Below are positions 16,117 through 25,021 of a stretch of 56,475 nucleotides of DNA, in pieces (the stretch's first letter is position 1; each line of letters starts with the position of its first letter). A program made the position numbers and the translations under genes. This stretch comes from Pseudomonadota bacterium (GTDB taxonomy: Bacteria; Pseudomonadota; Gammaproteobacteria; Burkholderiales; Burkholderiaceae_C), in assembly GCA_021805825.1 (NCBI GenBank), contig JAJZEC010000017.1, positions 1-56,475 of the forward strand, given 5' to 3'. The notes below the pieces were generated by a model that saw only the letters and a list, made by a program, of their open reading frames with translations, ran no database searches and had not been told where the DNA came from.

Positions 16117-17487
16117 ATGGCCGCCACCCCGGGCGCCGCATCCCAGCGCGGGCAGGCCGTGATCTACGGGCTCGCGGTGCTGGCCTTCGGCGTGGGCGTG
16201 CTGTATTTCGTGCAGCGCACCGGAACCCTGGTCGAGCAGAAGATCCGCCTGGTGGATACCGCCGACGCTGCCGCCTACAGCGCGGCGGTGCTGGATGCCC
16301 GGGTGCTCAATTTCGATGCCTACACCAACCGCGCGATGCTGGCCGATTCGGTGAGCATCGGGCAACTGGTCAGCCTGTCGTCGTGGCTGGATTACGCCAG
16401 TCACCTGCCCGACGTGCAATCGCGCTTCCTGGCCGAGGTCGGCAATCCGGTCAAGTATCCGGCGATGGAGGCGCCGCTGAGCGTGGCCACGGGCCTCGCC
16501 CGGACTTCGTCGCAGACCCAGCAGCTGCTCGCGGGCCTGCGTCGGCAGGAAGACACCGAGGTGCACGAGATCCTCATGCTGGCGCAGGTGGAGGCGCTGG
16601 CCACCCTGCCGTTGCAGCGGCAGCAGACGATGGACGCGGTGGCCGGCGCCTCCGGCTACGCGCCGGGCGCCCTGCGCTTGCAATGGCTGCCCGGCACCCC
16701 GCCGCTGGGCATGCTGCAGTTCATCCAGCGTGACGCAGGCGCGCAGCGTCAGCGCTTTGCCGACATGGTGCTCGGCGCCGTCGATGGCGAGAGCTTCAAT
16801 ACCGCGCGCAACTGGCTGATGCCCGCGACCTACGACGACTGTCCGACGGCCGAGCTCACGGCGCGCCGGGACATGCTGGTGCGGCGGGGGGGCACCAACC
16901 TGCTGAGCCTCGACGAATGGCGCGCCGTCGACACCCTGTCGGATCATGTCTGGGTGCCGGCCGGCCCGGAGGATCTGCTGTGCGACCTGCCGCTGGAGCT
17001 CCCGGGCGCCACCGGCCTGCAGGATCTGGCCGCGCAGCCCACAAGCTTCGATGCCGACCCCACGCACTACGGCGCGTCCGAACTGTTCAATCCCCTGGCC
17101 ACCTCCGAGGCCCAGTTGCTGGGCATGGATTCGTCCAACAGCAGCTACCGCTTCCAGGGCATCCCGGCGGTGTATGCCTTGTCCGACGCGCAGCGCAAGG
17201 AGCAGGATCCCCGGCTGCGGCTGGTGCTCATGGCCAGCACCGCGCCGGCGGCCGGCCGGCCGAGCCAGGTGCCGCAACCCTGGGCCGACAGCTACAGCGC
17301 CCAGGCGGCCGACGGGCGCATGGTCGCGGTGTCGGCGGCCGAGGTGTATTTCGATCCGCCGGCGGCGCCGGGTTCGTCCGGCGCCGGCCTGCCCAATCTG
17401 TTCCAGCCCTATTGGCGCGCCCACCTCGTGGCCTCGCCGACCGGGGTGCGCGAGGCGCAGGCCCTGCAGGGGGTGCAACTGCCGTGA
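16117..17487 (+). CDS. TadG-like pilus assembly protein
   Basis: This 456-residue protein starts at ATG 16117, seven bases after the first pilin gene. The N-terminus SQRGQAVIYGLAVLAFGVGVLYFVQRTG is a single membrane helix of the TadG/TadE type, followed by the conserved DTADAAAYSAAVLDARVLNFDAYTNRAML region of the Flp-pilus-assembly TadG-like family. The rest is a large domain predicted to lie outside the membrane, and I do not recognise its fold. The usual Glu at +5 is missing here (Gln-Ala-Val-Ile-Tyr). Its stop overlaps the GTG start of the next gene in GTGA. Confidence 0.78.
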   Translation: MAATPGAASQRGQAVIYGLAVLAFGVGVLYFVQRTGTLVEQKIRLVDTADAAAYSAAVLDARVLNFDAYTNRAMLADSVSIGQLVSLSSWLDYASHLPDVQSRFLAEVGNPVKYPAMEAPLSVATGLARTSSQTQQLLAGLRRQEDTEVHEILMLAQVEALATLPLQRQQTMDAVAGASGYAPGALRLQWLPGTPPLGMLQFIQRDAGAQRQRFADMVLGAVDGESFNTARNWLMPATYDDCPTAELTARRDMLVRRGGTNLLSLDEWRAVDTLSDHVWVPAGPEDLLCDLPLELPGATGLQDLAAQPTSFDADPTHYGASELFNPLATSEAQLLGMDSSNSSYRFQGIPAVYALSDAQRKEQDPRLRLVLMASTAPAAGRPSQVPQPWADSYSAQAADGRMVAVSAAEVYFDPPAAPGSSGAGLPNLFQPYWRAHLVASPTGVREAQALQGVQLP

Positions 17488-18278
17488 ATGGCCGCCCCCG
17501 ACCGCATCCGGCGGGCCAGCGCGGCCAGGCGCTGACCGAACTGCTGGCGCTGTGCCTGGCGCTGCTGCCCCTGATGGCCGCGGTGGTGGTGGTCGCGCGC
17601 TACCAGGACCTGGCGCGTGCCGCCGACCTGGCCAGCCGCTACGCCGCATTCGCCGCCAGCGACCGTGGCGACGGCAGCCTGCCCGACCTGCGCAGCACCA
17701 GCGCGCAGGTGCGCCAGCTGTTCTTCGCTCCCGCCTCGACGCCGTTCAACCGGGCCAGCCTGCGCGCCGCCGGCGGCCCCACGCGCGCCTTCTGGGTCGA
17801 TCGCGGGGGGCGCCCGCTGCTCGGCGACATGGCCCGCAGCGTGCAGGTGCTGCCGGCCGGCGGCTCCGGCAGCTCGCCGCTGGACAGCGGGGTGGGCAGC
17901 GCCGGCTTCGAGCCGGTGGCGAGCTGGATGCAGTTGCCGGGCGGCGGCTTGTATGCGGTCGATCTGCGGCTGGCCATCGCTCCGGGGTGGGATGCTCCGG
18001 GCGCGCGCGACCCCGGGCTCATCCCCGCGCTGGAGCTGCAGCGAGGCAGCGGCGTGCTGGTGGGCAGCTGGCACGCCGATTCCGCCTCGCGGACGGTGCA
18101 GGCGGTGCAGGCCAGCCCGCTGCTGTTCCCGCTCGCCGAACTGCAGGTGGCGGGCGCGCTGCTCGATCCCCTGGTCACCGTCATCGATGCGCCCGGCCTG
18201 CTGCAGGGCCCGCAGCTGAGCAATGTGGAATCGTGGAACGCCATCCTTCCCGCCGACCGCAGCCGGGGGGCGCCATGA
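17484..18278 (+). CDS. TadE-like minor pseudopilin
   Basis: This 264-residue protein starts at GTG 17484, overlapping the previous stop in GTGA. After a short Arg-rich leader the sequence GQALTELLALCLALLPLMAAVVVVAR shows a Gly cleavage site with Glu at +5 and a hydrophobic helix, as in TadE/TadF minor pseudopilins. The conserved RYQDLARAADLASRYAAFAASDRG follows. The remainder is unrecognised. Minor pseudopilins are processed like Flp and are thought to prime pilus assembly. Its end overlaps the next start in ATGA. Confidence 0.75.
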   Translation: MNGRPRPHPAGQRGQALTELLALCLALLPLMAAVVVVARYQDLARAADLASRYAAFAASDRGDGSLPDLRSTSAQVRQLFFAPASTPFNRASLRAAGGPTRAFWVDRGGRPLLGDMARSVQVLPAGGSGSSPLDSGVGSAGFEPVASWMQLPGGGLYAVDLRLAIAPGWDAPGARDPGLIPALELQRGSGVLVGSWHADSASRTVQAVQASPLLFPLAELQVAGALLDPLVTVIDAPGLLQGPQLSNVESWNAILPADRSRGAP

Positions 18279-18984
18279 GCTGCCGGACGCGTCCACTGGC
18301 TGCCGCGCTGGCGCTGTGTGCCGCCGCACTGCCGGCCGCGCATGGCGCCACCGCGTGGCCGCGCATCGAGCTTGCGCCGCAGGCCAGCCGGCTGGGTGGC
18401 CCCCAGCAGATGCTGATCGACGGCCGGCCGACGCGGGTGCAGGCCTTCGATGATCCGGTCGCGCCCGGTCGCCTGCGCGACTGGTTCCGCCGCAGCCTGG
18501 GGCGCGGCAGCGTGGTCGCCGCGTTGCCGGGAGGTGGCTGGGTCGTCGGGCGGCCGCAGGCAAGCTACTACCTGAGCGTGCAGCTGCAGGCCGGCGCCGA
18601 CGCCGGCACCTCCGGCATCGCCGCGGTATCGCAGTGGCGCCATGCACTGCGGCGGCAGGCGCAGGCGCGCCGGCGCTTGCGCCCCCTGCTGCGCGGCCTG
18701 CCCGCCGATGCCCGCGTGCTGCGCCAGGTGCGCACCCCAGCGGTCGACGGCGGCGGACTGGAGGTGGTGATCGTCGACCGCGACGGGCTGCAGTGGAATG
18801 CGCAGTGCCTGCGCCAGAGCCTGGGCGCGGCCGGTCTGCGCGCGATGAAGGGGCCGCGGATGTCGCCGGGCCACGCCTGCTGCGCTTCCGCTCGGCGCAT
18901 GCCTCGGCGCTTGCCGTGCTGGAGCGCATGCGCGGCGCGCGTACCGCGATCGTGCTGCAGTGGCAACGCAATTCCCGGCCATGA
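18275..18984 (+). pseudogene. Exported Tad-locus protein with a frameshift at a G run
   Basis: The ATG at 18275 overlaps the previous stop in ATGA and starts a signal peptide (MSCRTRPLAAALALCAAALPAAHGA). The protein reads well to about residue 192 (LRAMKG). There the frame switches at the GGGG run 18850-18853. With one extra G the protein continues AADVAGPRLLRFRSAHASAL and ends at the TGA of 18982-18984, which overlaps the next start in ATGA like the other genes of the operon. Without correction the frame runs to 19372 through an Arg/Cys/Pro-rich shadow. This is either a one-base deletion or a sequencing error. The corrected product would have 236 residues and no family I recognise. Confidence 0.7.
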
Positions 18985-19166
18985 GGCTGCGCCGCGCGCG
19001 GGCCTGCGGGGGCCAGGCCATGGTCGAGTACACGCTGCTGTGCGCCATGCTCGCGCTTGCCCTCGGCCTGGGTGTCGACGTGCGCCACAGCCTGCCGTGG
19101 CAGTGGCTGCACGCGCTGCACCTTTTCTTCCAGCGTTTCAGCTTCGCCCTTTCCCTGCCCACCTGA
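18981..19166 (+). CDS. Second small pilin-like protein
   Basis: This 61-residue protein starts at ATG 18981 within an ATGA overlap. It has a short basic leader (MRLRRARACGG) and then QAMVEYTLLCAMLALALGLGV, in which cleavage after the second Gly puts Glu at +5 and Tyr at +6 as in Flp pilins. The rest is short and aromatic, with WQWLHALHLFFQRFSF. It is either a minor pilin or a second Flp-like subunit. It lies 22 bases ahead of cpaB and needs the same prepilin peptidase as the first pilin. Confidence 0.7.
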   Translation: MRLRRARACGGQAMVEYTLLCAMLALALGLGVDVRHSLPWQWLHALHLFFQRFSFALSLPT

Positions 19167-19188
19167 GTCCAAGCCCGTGGCCGATCGG

Positions 19189-20136
19189 ATGCAACCCTTG
19201 CGCAGCCGGCGCATGCTCACCCTGCTGGCGTCGGTTCTGTGCGCCATGCTCGCGGCATGGCTGGCGCACCGCGAACTGCAGCGCGCGCGGATCGCCGCGC
19301 ACCAGGCGGAGACGGGCGACAGCGTGGCGGTGGTGGTCGCGCGCACCGATCTTGCCGCCGGCACCACGCTGAACGCGGACAACCTGTCGGTGCGCCCCGT
19401 GCCCGCCCGCTACCTGCCCGCGCGTGTGGTCACTCCGGCACAGTTCGAGACCGTCGACGGCCGCCTGCTGGCGCATGCCATGCGCGGCGGGCAGCCCTTG
19501 ACGGGCGCGCTGCTGCAGCCGCGCAAGGCGCGGCCTTCGACGCTGGCGGCGCGGTTGCATGGCGACCAGAGCGCGATGAGCTTCGCCGTCGACGAGGTCA
19601 ACGGCCTGTCGGGCCTGCTGCATCCGGGGGATCGCGTCGACCTGCTGGTGACCTTGGGCGGCAGCGCACAGCAGCGCAGCTTCAGGCTGTTGCGCGATGC
19701 CCGCGTGCTGGCTACCGGGAGCGCGATCGATGGCGCGCCCGAGTTCCCGGGGCGCGGCTACGCCACCATCACGCTGGCGGTTCCGCTGGCGCAGGATCGC
19801 CTGCTCGCACTGGCGCGCAGCGAAGGCAAGGTATCGGTGCTGCTGCGGCCTGCCGACGAAGGCGGAGCCGGCGAACGCGGGCCGGCGCATCCGCAGCTGC
19901 TTGCGCAATGGCTGGCGGGCCGGATCCCCCAGGCGCCGCCGCCGCGGCGCGCCGCCGGCATTCCCGTGCTGTACGGCGATGGGCAAGCCGCGGCGTCGGC
20001 ATCGCCGCCGTCGACGGCCGGCGTGCAGGCGGCCGCCTCGGCCCTGCGCGCCGTCGATGGCCCGATGGCCGCGGCGACCGCGGCGGCCGCGGCCACCGAA
20101 CACGCCGCGGCCGCCAGCTACGGGAGACAACCGTGA
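19189..20136 (+). CDS. cpaB: CpaB/RcpC, Flp pilus assembly protein
   Basis: This 315-residue protein has an N-terminal membrane helix (MLTLLASVLCAMLAAWLAH), a SAF domain (VVARTDLAAGTTLNADNLSV near residues 45-65) and the RcpC/CpaB domain with MSFAVDEVNGLSGLLHPGDRVDLL. CpaB is a periplasmic partner of the Tad secretin. The C-terminus is an Ala-rich low-complexity tail. I chose ATG 19189. An in-frame GTG at 19177 is an alternative. The stop overlaps the cpaC start in GTGA. Confidence 0.9.
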   Translation: MQPLRSRRMLTLLASVLCAMLAAWLAHRELQRARIAAHQAETGDSVAVVVARTDLAAGTTLNADNLSVRPVPARYLPARVVTPAQFETVDGRLLAHAMRGGQPLTGALLQPRKARPSTLAARLHGDQSAMSFAVDEVNGLSGLLHPGDRVDLLVTLGGSAQQRSFRLLRDARVLATGSAIDGAPEFPGRGYATITLAVPLAQDRLLALARSEGKVSVLLRPADEGGAGERGPAHPQLLAQWLAGRIPQAPPPRRAAGIPVLYGDGQAAASASPPSTAGVQAAASALRAVDGPMAAATAAAAATEHAAAASYGRQP

Positions 20137-21545
20137 ATCCGGCCATCCGGGCTCGACGCCACGCCGCCGCCAACGGCCCGCGCATGCCGCTGGCGGCCTG
20201 GCTGCTCGTGGCGGCCGGCGCACTCGGCAGCCGCGCCGCTCCGGCGGCCACGTTGGCCGTCCCGCAGCCGCAGCGGGCGATGCATCTCTACGCGGGCCAG
20301 ACGCGCCTGCTGCCCGCGCCGGGCGTGGTGCGGGTCGCCGTGGGCAACGGCTCGGTGCTCAAGGCGGTGGTCATCGATCGCCGGGAACTGCTGCTGTTCG
20401 CCAGGCGCGCAGGTGCGTCCTCGCTGATGATCTGGAATGCTCGCGGCGCGGTCGAGCAGCGGCCGGTGGTCGTCTACGCCCACGACACGGCGCGGCTGGC
20501 GCACCAGATCGCGGCCTTCGTGCAGGGCATGCCGGGGGTGCGCACCTCGATCATCGGCGACCAGGTGGTCATCCAGGGCAGCCGCCTGTCCAACCGCGAC
20601 CTGAAGAAGATCGACATCATCGCCCAGCGCTACGCCAGCCAGGTGATCAATTTCACCGACCCGATGTCGTGGGAGAAGATGGTGCTCATCAAGGTCACCA
20701 TGGTCGAGATCCCGCGCACGGTGCTGAAGAACATCGGCGTCCAGTGGAATGCCCTCGGCGGCGGGGTGCTGGCCGGCGTGTGGTCGCCGTTCCAGCGCCT
20801 GACGCAGGGCGGGCTGCAGGTGAACATCCCGGCAACCGGCAGCGCCGGCCTGCCGATCACCGGCGTCGGCGGCTCGGGGGTGGCGGCGCCCTCCGGACTC
20901 AACGTCATGTCGCTGTTCGACATGGGCCTGGCAGCGCAGCTCAACCTGCTCGAGCAGCATGGACAGGCGACCATCCTGGCCGCGCCCGAACTGTCGGCGC
21001 GCAACGGATCGACGGCATCGTTCCTCGCCGGGGGCAAGATTCCCTACACGGTATCGAGCATTTCCGGAGCCACCGTGCACTACGAGACCTACGGCATCCG
21101 CCTGGCGGTCAAGCCGGAGGTCGATCCCGAGGACGACATCGACGCATCGATCCAGGTCGAGGACAGCTCGATCGATCCGTCGATCAGCACCGCGGCCGGC
21201 CCCGCGCTGCTGGATCGGCGCATGAGCACCGAATTCAACGTGCACAGCGGACAGACGATCGTGCTCTCGGGGCTGATCTCGCGCAGCCTCAGCCGTTCGG
21301 TGCAGCAGGTTCCCGGGCTCGGCGACCTGCCGATCCTGGGCGCGCTGTTCCGTTCGCGCAGCTTCCAGGATCAGCAGACCGAGCTGGTCGTGTTCGTCAC
21401 CCCGACCGTGGTGACCCCCGGAGAGGCCGCCATGCGAAGCCTGGTCGGGCAGGCCAGGGCACAGATCCGGCAGCGGCTCGCCGCGCGCTCCGATCCCCTG
21501 ATGCCGGGGCCGGTGCTGCCGGCGCTGGGCCCCGATCCGCGCTGA
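20133..21545 (+). CDS. cpaC: CpaC/RcpA, outer-membrane secretin of the Tad system
   Basis: This 470-residue protein starts at GTG 20133. It has a signal peptide, an N-terminal pilus-assembly domain (GQTRLLPAPGVVRVAVGNG), a BON-like segment (VRTSIIGDQVVIQGSRLS) and the C-terminal secretin domain, with VLIKVTMVEIPRTVLKNIG, VPGLGDLPILGALFRSRSFQ and ELVVFVTPTVV. It forms the outer-membrane channel for the Flp fibre. It lies between cpaB and the assembly ATPase. The gene cpaE/tadZ, which usually comes next, is missing here. Confidence 0.93.
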   Translation: MNPAIRARRHAAANGPRMPLAAWLLVAAGALGSRAAPAATLAVPQPQRAMHLYAGQTRLLPAPGVVRVAVGNGSVLKAVVIDRRELLLFARRAGASSLMIWNARGAVEQRPVVVYAHDTARLAHQIAAFVQGMPGVRTSIIGDQVVIQGSRLSNRDLKKIDIIAQRYASQVINFTDPMSWEKMVLIKVTMVEIPRTVLKNIGVQWNALGGGVLAGVWSPFQRLTQGGLQVNIPATGSAGLPITGVGGSGVAAPSGLNVMSLFDMGLAAQLNLLEQHGQATILAAPELSARNGSTASFLAGGKIPYTVSSISGATVHYETYGIRLAVKPEVDPEDDIDASIQVEDSSIDPSISTAAGPALLDRRMSTEFNVHSGQTIVLSGLISRSLSRSVQQVPGLGDLPILGALFRSRSFQDQQTELVVFVTPTVVTPGEAAMRSLVGQARAQIRQRLAARSDPLMPGPVLPALGPDPR

Positions 21546-21562
21546 GGACGCCGGGGCGCGCC

Positions 21563-23227
21563 ATGCTGCACATCACCATCGTCTCCCGCGACGGCCACCA
21601 GCGCACGGTGCACGCGCCGGCGCGCGCCGTCGTCGGCAGGGATCCATCCTGCGCGGTGCGGCTGCCGCATTGGCGCATCGCGCGCAAGCACCTGCTGCTG
21701 CGCGAGAGCGAGGGCGGCGTGCTGGTCGAGGAACTGGCCGCGCGTGGCAGGGCGCTGCTCCACGGCGAGAAGCTGCACGGAGGGCGCGGCATCCTCGGCG
21801 GCGACGACTGGGTGGAGATCGGCCCCTACCGCCTGCAGGCGCGCGTGCAGGCCCAGGAGGAGGGCGTGGGTGAAGCCGACACCACGCAGGATCCGCGCGC
21901 GCTGGAGTTCGCCTGGCGCAAGCGCCTGCATGCCGAGCTGATCGAGGCCCTCGACCTGCGGCGCCAGGGCACGGACGGGCTCAGCGACGAGGAACTGCGC
22001 GAGCACAGCGGAACGCTGGTGCGCGAGGTGCTGCAGCGCCTGGACGCGCAGATCCCCGAGGCCCTCGATCGCCAGCAGCTGTGCCAGGCGGTGCTCGACG
22101 AGGCGTTCGGCCTCGGCCCACTGGAGGAGTTGCTGGCGGATCCGGAGGTGACCGAGATCATGATCAACCGCCACGACGAGATCTACGTCGAGCGCGCCGG
22201 GGTGCTGCACCGCCACGCCTTGAGCTTCACCAGCGACCAGGCCGTGCTGGGCGTCATCGAGCGCATCGTGATTCCGCTGGGCCGGCATATCGACGAGGCC
22301 ACGCCGATGGTCGACGCGCGGCTGAAGAACGGGTCGCGGGTGAACGCCATCATTCCCCCGCTGTCGCTGCGCGGTCCGTGCCTGACCATCCGCAAGTTCT
22401 CGCGCTCCATGCTCGATGCCCGCGGACTGCTCGAGCATGGAGCCCTCAGCCCGGCGATGGTCGAGTTCCTGCGCCTGTGCGTCGAGACGCGCAAGAACGT
22501 GGTGATCTCCGGGGGCACCGGTTCGGGCAAGACCACCCTGCTCAACGTGCTGTCGAATTTCATTCCCCTGGGCGAGCGGGTGGTGACCATCGAGGATGCC
22601 GCGGAGCTGCAACTGCGCCATGAGCACCTGATCAGCCTGGAGGCGCGTCCGGCCAACGCCGAGGGGCGCGGCGAGGTCAGCATCCGCAGCCTGCTGCGCA
22701 ACACGCTGCGCATGCGGCCCGACCGCATCGTCGTCGGCGAATGCCGCGGCGGCGAGGCCATCGACATGCTGCAGGCGATGAACACCGGCCACGACGGCTC
22801 GCTGACCACGTTGCATGCCAACTCGGCGCGCGATGCGCTGTCGCGGCTGGAAACCATGGTTCTGCTTTCGGGGGTGGAGCTGCCGCTGCAGGCCATCCGC
22901 GAGCAGATCGTCGGCGCCGTGGACGTCATCGTGCAGCAGGCCCGCCTGTCCAGCGGCGCGCGCAAGGTGGTGAGCATCGTCGAGGTGCGCGGCCTGCGGC
23001 AGCAGGAGGTGCAGTTGCAGGAGCTGTTCCGGCTGCGGCCCGGTGCCGCGCAGGCAGCCGGTGGAACGGCCACCGGGGAGTTGTTCAGTGGCTGCGGCGC
23101 GCTGCCGACCTTCTTCGACGACTGGAAGATGCGCTATCCCGAGCTCGACGCCTCGCTGTTCGCGTCGACCGGCCCGCTGGCCGATTCTCGTCCATGCGCC
23201 GCGGAACCGCGCGCGGGGGGCGGCTGA
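21563..23227 (+). CDS. tadA: TadA/CpaF assembly ATPase with N-terminal FHA domain
   Basis: This 554-residue protein joins two domains. Residues 1-95 look like a forkhead-associated (FHA) domain: VVGRDPSCAVRLPHWRIARKHLLL contains the GR, the S and the RxH core of FHA phosphothreonine binding. Residues 150-500 are a TadA/CpaF ATPase with GTGSGKTTLL near 318, TIEDAAELQL, and RIVVGECRGGEAIDMLQAMN with GHDGSLTTLHANS. The ATPase powers pilus polymerisation at the inner membrane. The FHA part suggests control by phosphorylation or docking. The start ATG 21563 lies 17 bases after cpaC, and the stop overlaps tadB in TGATG. Confidence 0.9.
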   Translation: MLHITIVSRDGHQRTVHAPARAVVGRDPSCAVRLPHWRIARKHLLLRESEGGVLVEELAARGRALLHGEKLHGGRGILGGDDWVEIGPYRLQARVQAQEEGVGEADTTQDPRALEFAWRKRLHAELIEALDLRRQGTDGLSDEELREHSGTLVREVLQRLDAQIPEALDRQQLCQAVLDEAFGLGPLEELLADPEVTEIMINRHDEIYVERAGVLHRHALSFTSDQAVLGVIERIVIPLGRHIDEATPMVDARLKNGSRVNAIIPPLSLRGPCLTIRKFSRSMLDARGLLEHGALSPAMVEFLRLCVETRKNVVISGGTGSGKTTLLNVLSNFIPLGERVVTIEDAAELQLRHEHLISLEARPANAEGRGEVSIRSLLRNTLRMRPDRIVVGECRGGEAIDMLQAMNTGHDGSLTTLHANSARDALSRLETMVLLSGVELPLQAIREQIVGAVDVIVQQARLSSGARKVVSIVEVRGLRQQEVQLQELFRLRPGAAQAAGGTATGELFSGCGALPTFFDDWKMRYPELDASLFASTGPLADSRPCAAEPRAGGG

Positions 23228-24090
23228 TGCATGCGCCGGAATTCCGGGATCTGCGCATCGTGCTGCCCAGCGCGTTCTCCGCCGGGCTGCTGTGCTGGAG
23301 CGCCTTGCACGTGGTGCCGGCGGCCTTCGAGGGCTTTCGGCAGTCGGTGACCGCGCAGGCCGAGCAGGAGTCGGCGCAGCTGTTCTGGTTCTTCGACATC
23401 GCCATGGCCTTCCGCCTGTACGTCGCGGTGATGCTGTTCGCCGGGGCAGCGGTGTGGCTGTTCAGCGGGCTGGCGCTGGTCGGGCTGCTGGTTCCGGTGC
23501 TCATGGTGGCGCTGCCGCGACTGGCCTGGAAGGCCATGCGCAAGCGTCGCCAGCGCCGGTTCGACGAGCAGTTGCCCGAGGCCTTGCTGATCGTGGCCGG
23601 CGCGCTGCGCGCGGGTCTCGGACTGCCGGCGGCGGTGCAGCAGATGACGCAGGAGGCGCGCGCGCCGCTGTCGCAGGAGTTCGGCCTGCTGTTGCGCGAG
23701 CAGCGCCTCGGGATGATGTTCGACCTCTGCCTGTTCAACCTCGGCCGCCGCATGCCCACGGCCTCCACCACGCTGATGGTGTCGGCCATGCGGGTGGCTG
23801 CGCAAAGCGGCGGCAACCTGGCGCAGACCCTGGAGCGCGTCTCCACCACCCTGGCCATGCGCTTGCAGATGGAAGCCAAGGTGCATGCGCTGACCGCGCA
23901 GGGTCGCATGCAGTCCTGGGTGGTCGGCTCGCTTCCGGCGCTCATGCTGCTGGTCATGGCCAAGCTGCAGCCCGCACTGGTCGCGGTGTTCTGGGACACG
24001 CACGCCGGCTGGGCCGCGCTGGGCGTCATCGTGGTGCTGGAGGTGCTGGGCATGCTGGCCATCCGGCGCATCGTGCACATCGACATCTGA
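23227..24090 (+). CDS. tadB: TadB, inner-membrane platform protein
   Basis: This 287-residue membrane protein carries a type II secretion F domain, with RRFDEQLPEALLIVAGALRAGLGLPAAVQQM near residues 112-142 and VSAMRVAAQSGGNLAQTLERVSTTL further on. Hydrophobic segments sit near 15-35, 60-100, 235-255 and 262-280. TadB and TadC form the platform on which the ATPase acts. The ATG at 23227 overlaps the tadA stop in TGATG. An in-frame ATG at 23194 is a weaker choice. The stop overlaps tadC in the same way. Confidence 0.9.
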   Translation: MHAPEFRDLRIVLPSAFSAGLLCWSALHVVPAAFEGFRQSVTAQAEQESAQLFWFFDIAMAFRLYVAVMLFAGAAVWLFSGLALVGLLVPVLMVALPRLAWKAMRKRRQRRFDEQLPEALLIVAGALRAGLGLPAAVQQMTQEARAPLSQEFGLLLREQRLGMMFDLCLFNLGRRMPTASTTLMVSAMRVAAQSGGNLAQTLERVSTTLAMRLQMEAKVHALTAQGRMQSWVVGSLPALMLLVMAKLQPALVAVFWDTHAGWAALGVIVVLEVLGMLAIRRIVHIDI

Positions 24091-25007
24091 TGATCGGCAG
24101 CCAGACTCTTGCTTCCTGGCTGGTCGCCTGCTCGGGCGCGGCGGCGGTCGGGCTGGGCGTCGTTTTCCTGGCCTGGCCGTGGCCGCGGCGCCCGCGCGTC
24201 GACGACCCCGCATCGCTGCCGCTGCCGGCGCTGTTGCGCGGGCTGCAGGCGCCGCTGGATCTGCTGGAGCCGCTGGCGCGGCGCAGCCTGCGCGGCAGGC
24301 GACGCGCGGGCCTGGCGCGCCGCCTGCGCCACGCCGGGCTGCTGCCGGGCGTGGAGCCGGAGCGCTTCGAGGCCCTGCGCATGCTCGGCGCGCTGCTCGC
24401 AGGCACGCTGGCGGTGCTGGTGCTGGGTGCCTTCGTGCTGGCCAGCGGCGCCGGCAGCCATGGGCTGGCCGGGCTGCCGCGCGCGGCCCTGCTCGGTGGT
24501 CTGCTGGGTTGGGTCTACCCGACGTTGTGGCTGCGCCGGCGGGTGGCTTCGCGCAGCCAGCAGGTACAGCGCGTGCTGCCCTTCTACCTTGATCTCATGA
24601 CGCTCTGCGTGGAGGCCGGGCTGAGCCTGCAGCTGGCCCTCGAGCGGGCGGTGTACAAGGGCCCTCCGGGCCTGCTGCAGGACGAGCTGCGGCGCGTGCT
24701 GCGCGAACTGCGCGCCGGGCGCGCGCGCGTCGAGAGCCTGCGCGACCTCTGCGAGCGGGTCGATGTCCCGGGGGTGGTGCAGTTCGCGATGGCCATCGTG
24801 CGCGCCGAGCGCATGGGGCTCAACCTGGGGCCGGTGCTGCGCATGCAGGCCGACCAGCAGCGCTCCGAGCGCTTTCTGCGCGCCGAGCGCCTGGGGCTGG
24901 AGGCTCCGGTCAAGATGCTGGCGCCGTTGGTGCTGTTCGTGTTTCCCTGCACCTTCATCGTGATCTTCTTTCCGCTGGCCATGCGCTTCCTGGCCATGCG
25001 TCCCTGA
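24090..25007 (+). CDS. tadC: TadC, inner-membrane platform protein
   Basis: This 305-residue membrane protein is the partner of TadB. It has an N-terminal helix, a pair of helices near residues 95-140, the F-domain segment LPFYLDLMTLCVEAGLSLQLALERA near 170-194 and a C-terminal helix in APVKMLAPLVLFVFPCTFIVIFFPLAM. Its start overlaps the tadB stop in TGATG. The DUF192 gene follows after 14 bases. Confidence 0.9.
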   Translation: MIGSQTLASWLVACSGAAAVGLGVVFLAWPWPRRPRVDDPASLPLPALLRGLQAPLDLLEPLARRSLRGRRRAGLARRLRHAGLLPGVEPERFEALRMLGALLAGTLAVLVLGAFVLASGAGSHGLAGLPRAALLGGLLGWVYPTLWLRRRVASRSQQVQRVLPFYLDLMTLCVEAGLSLQLALERAVYKGPPGLLQDELRRVLRELRAGRARVESLRDLCERVDVPGVVQFAMAIVRAERMGLNLGPVLRMQADQQRSERFLRAERLGLEAPVKMLAPLVLFVFPCTFIVIFFPLAMRFLAMRP

Positions 25008-25021
25008 GCGGCGGCTTCGCC

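Noticed and set aside
18854-19372. The uncorrected tail of the frameshifted exported protein
   Set aside because: It overlaps the second pilin gene and cpaB, and is rich in Arg, Cys and Pro with no family resemblance.
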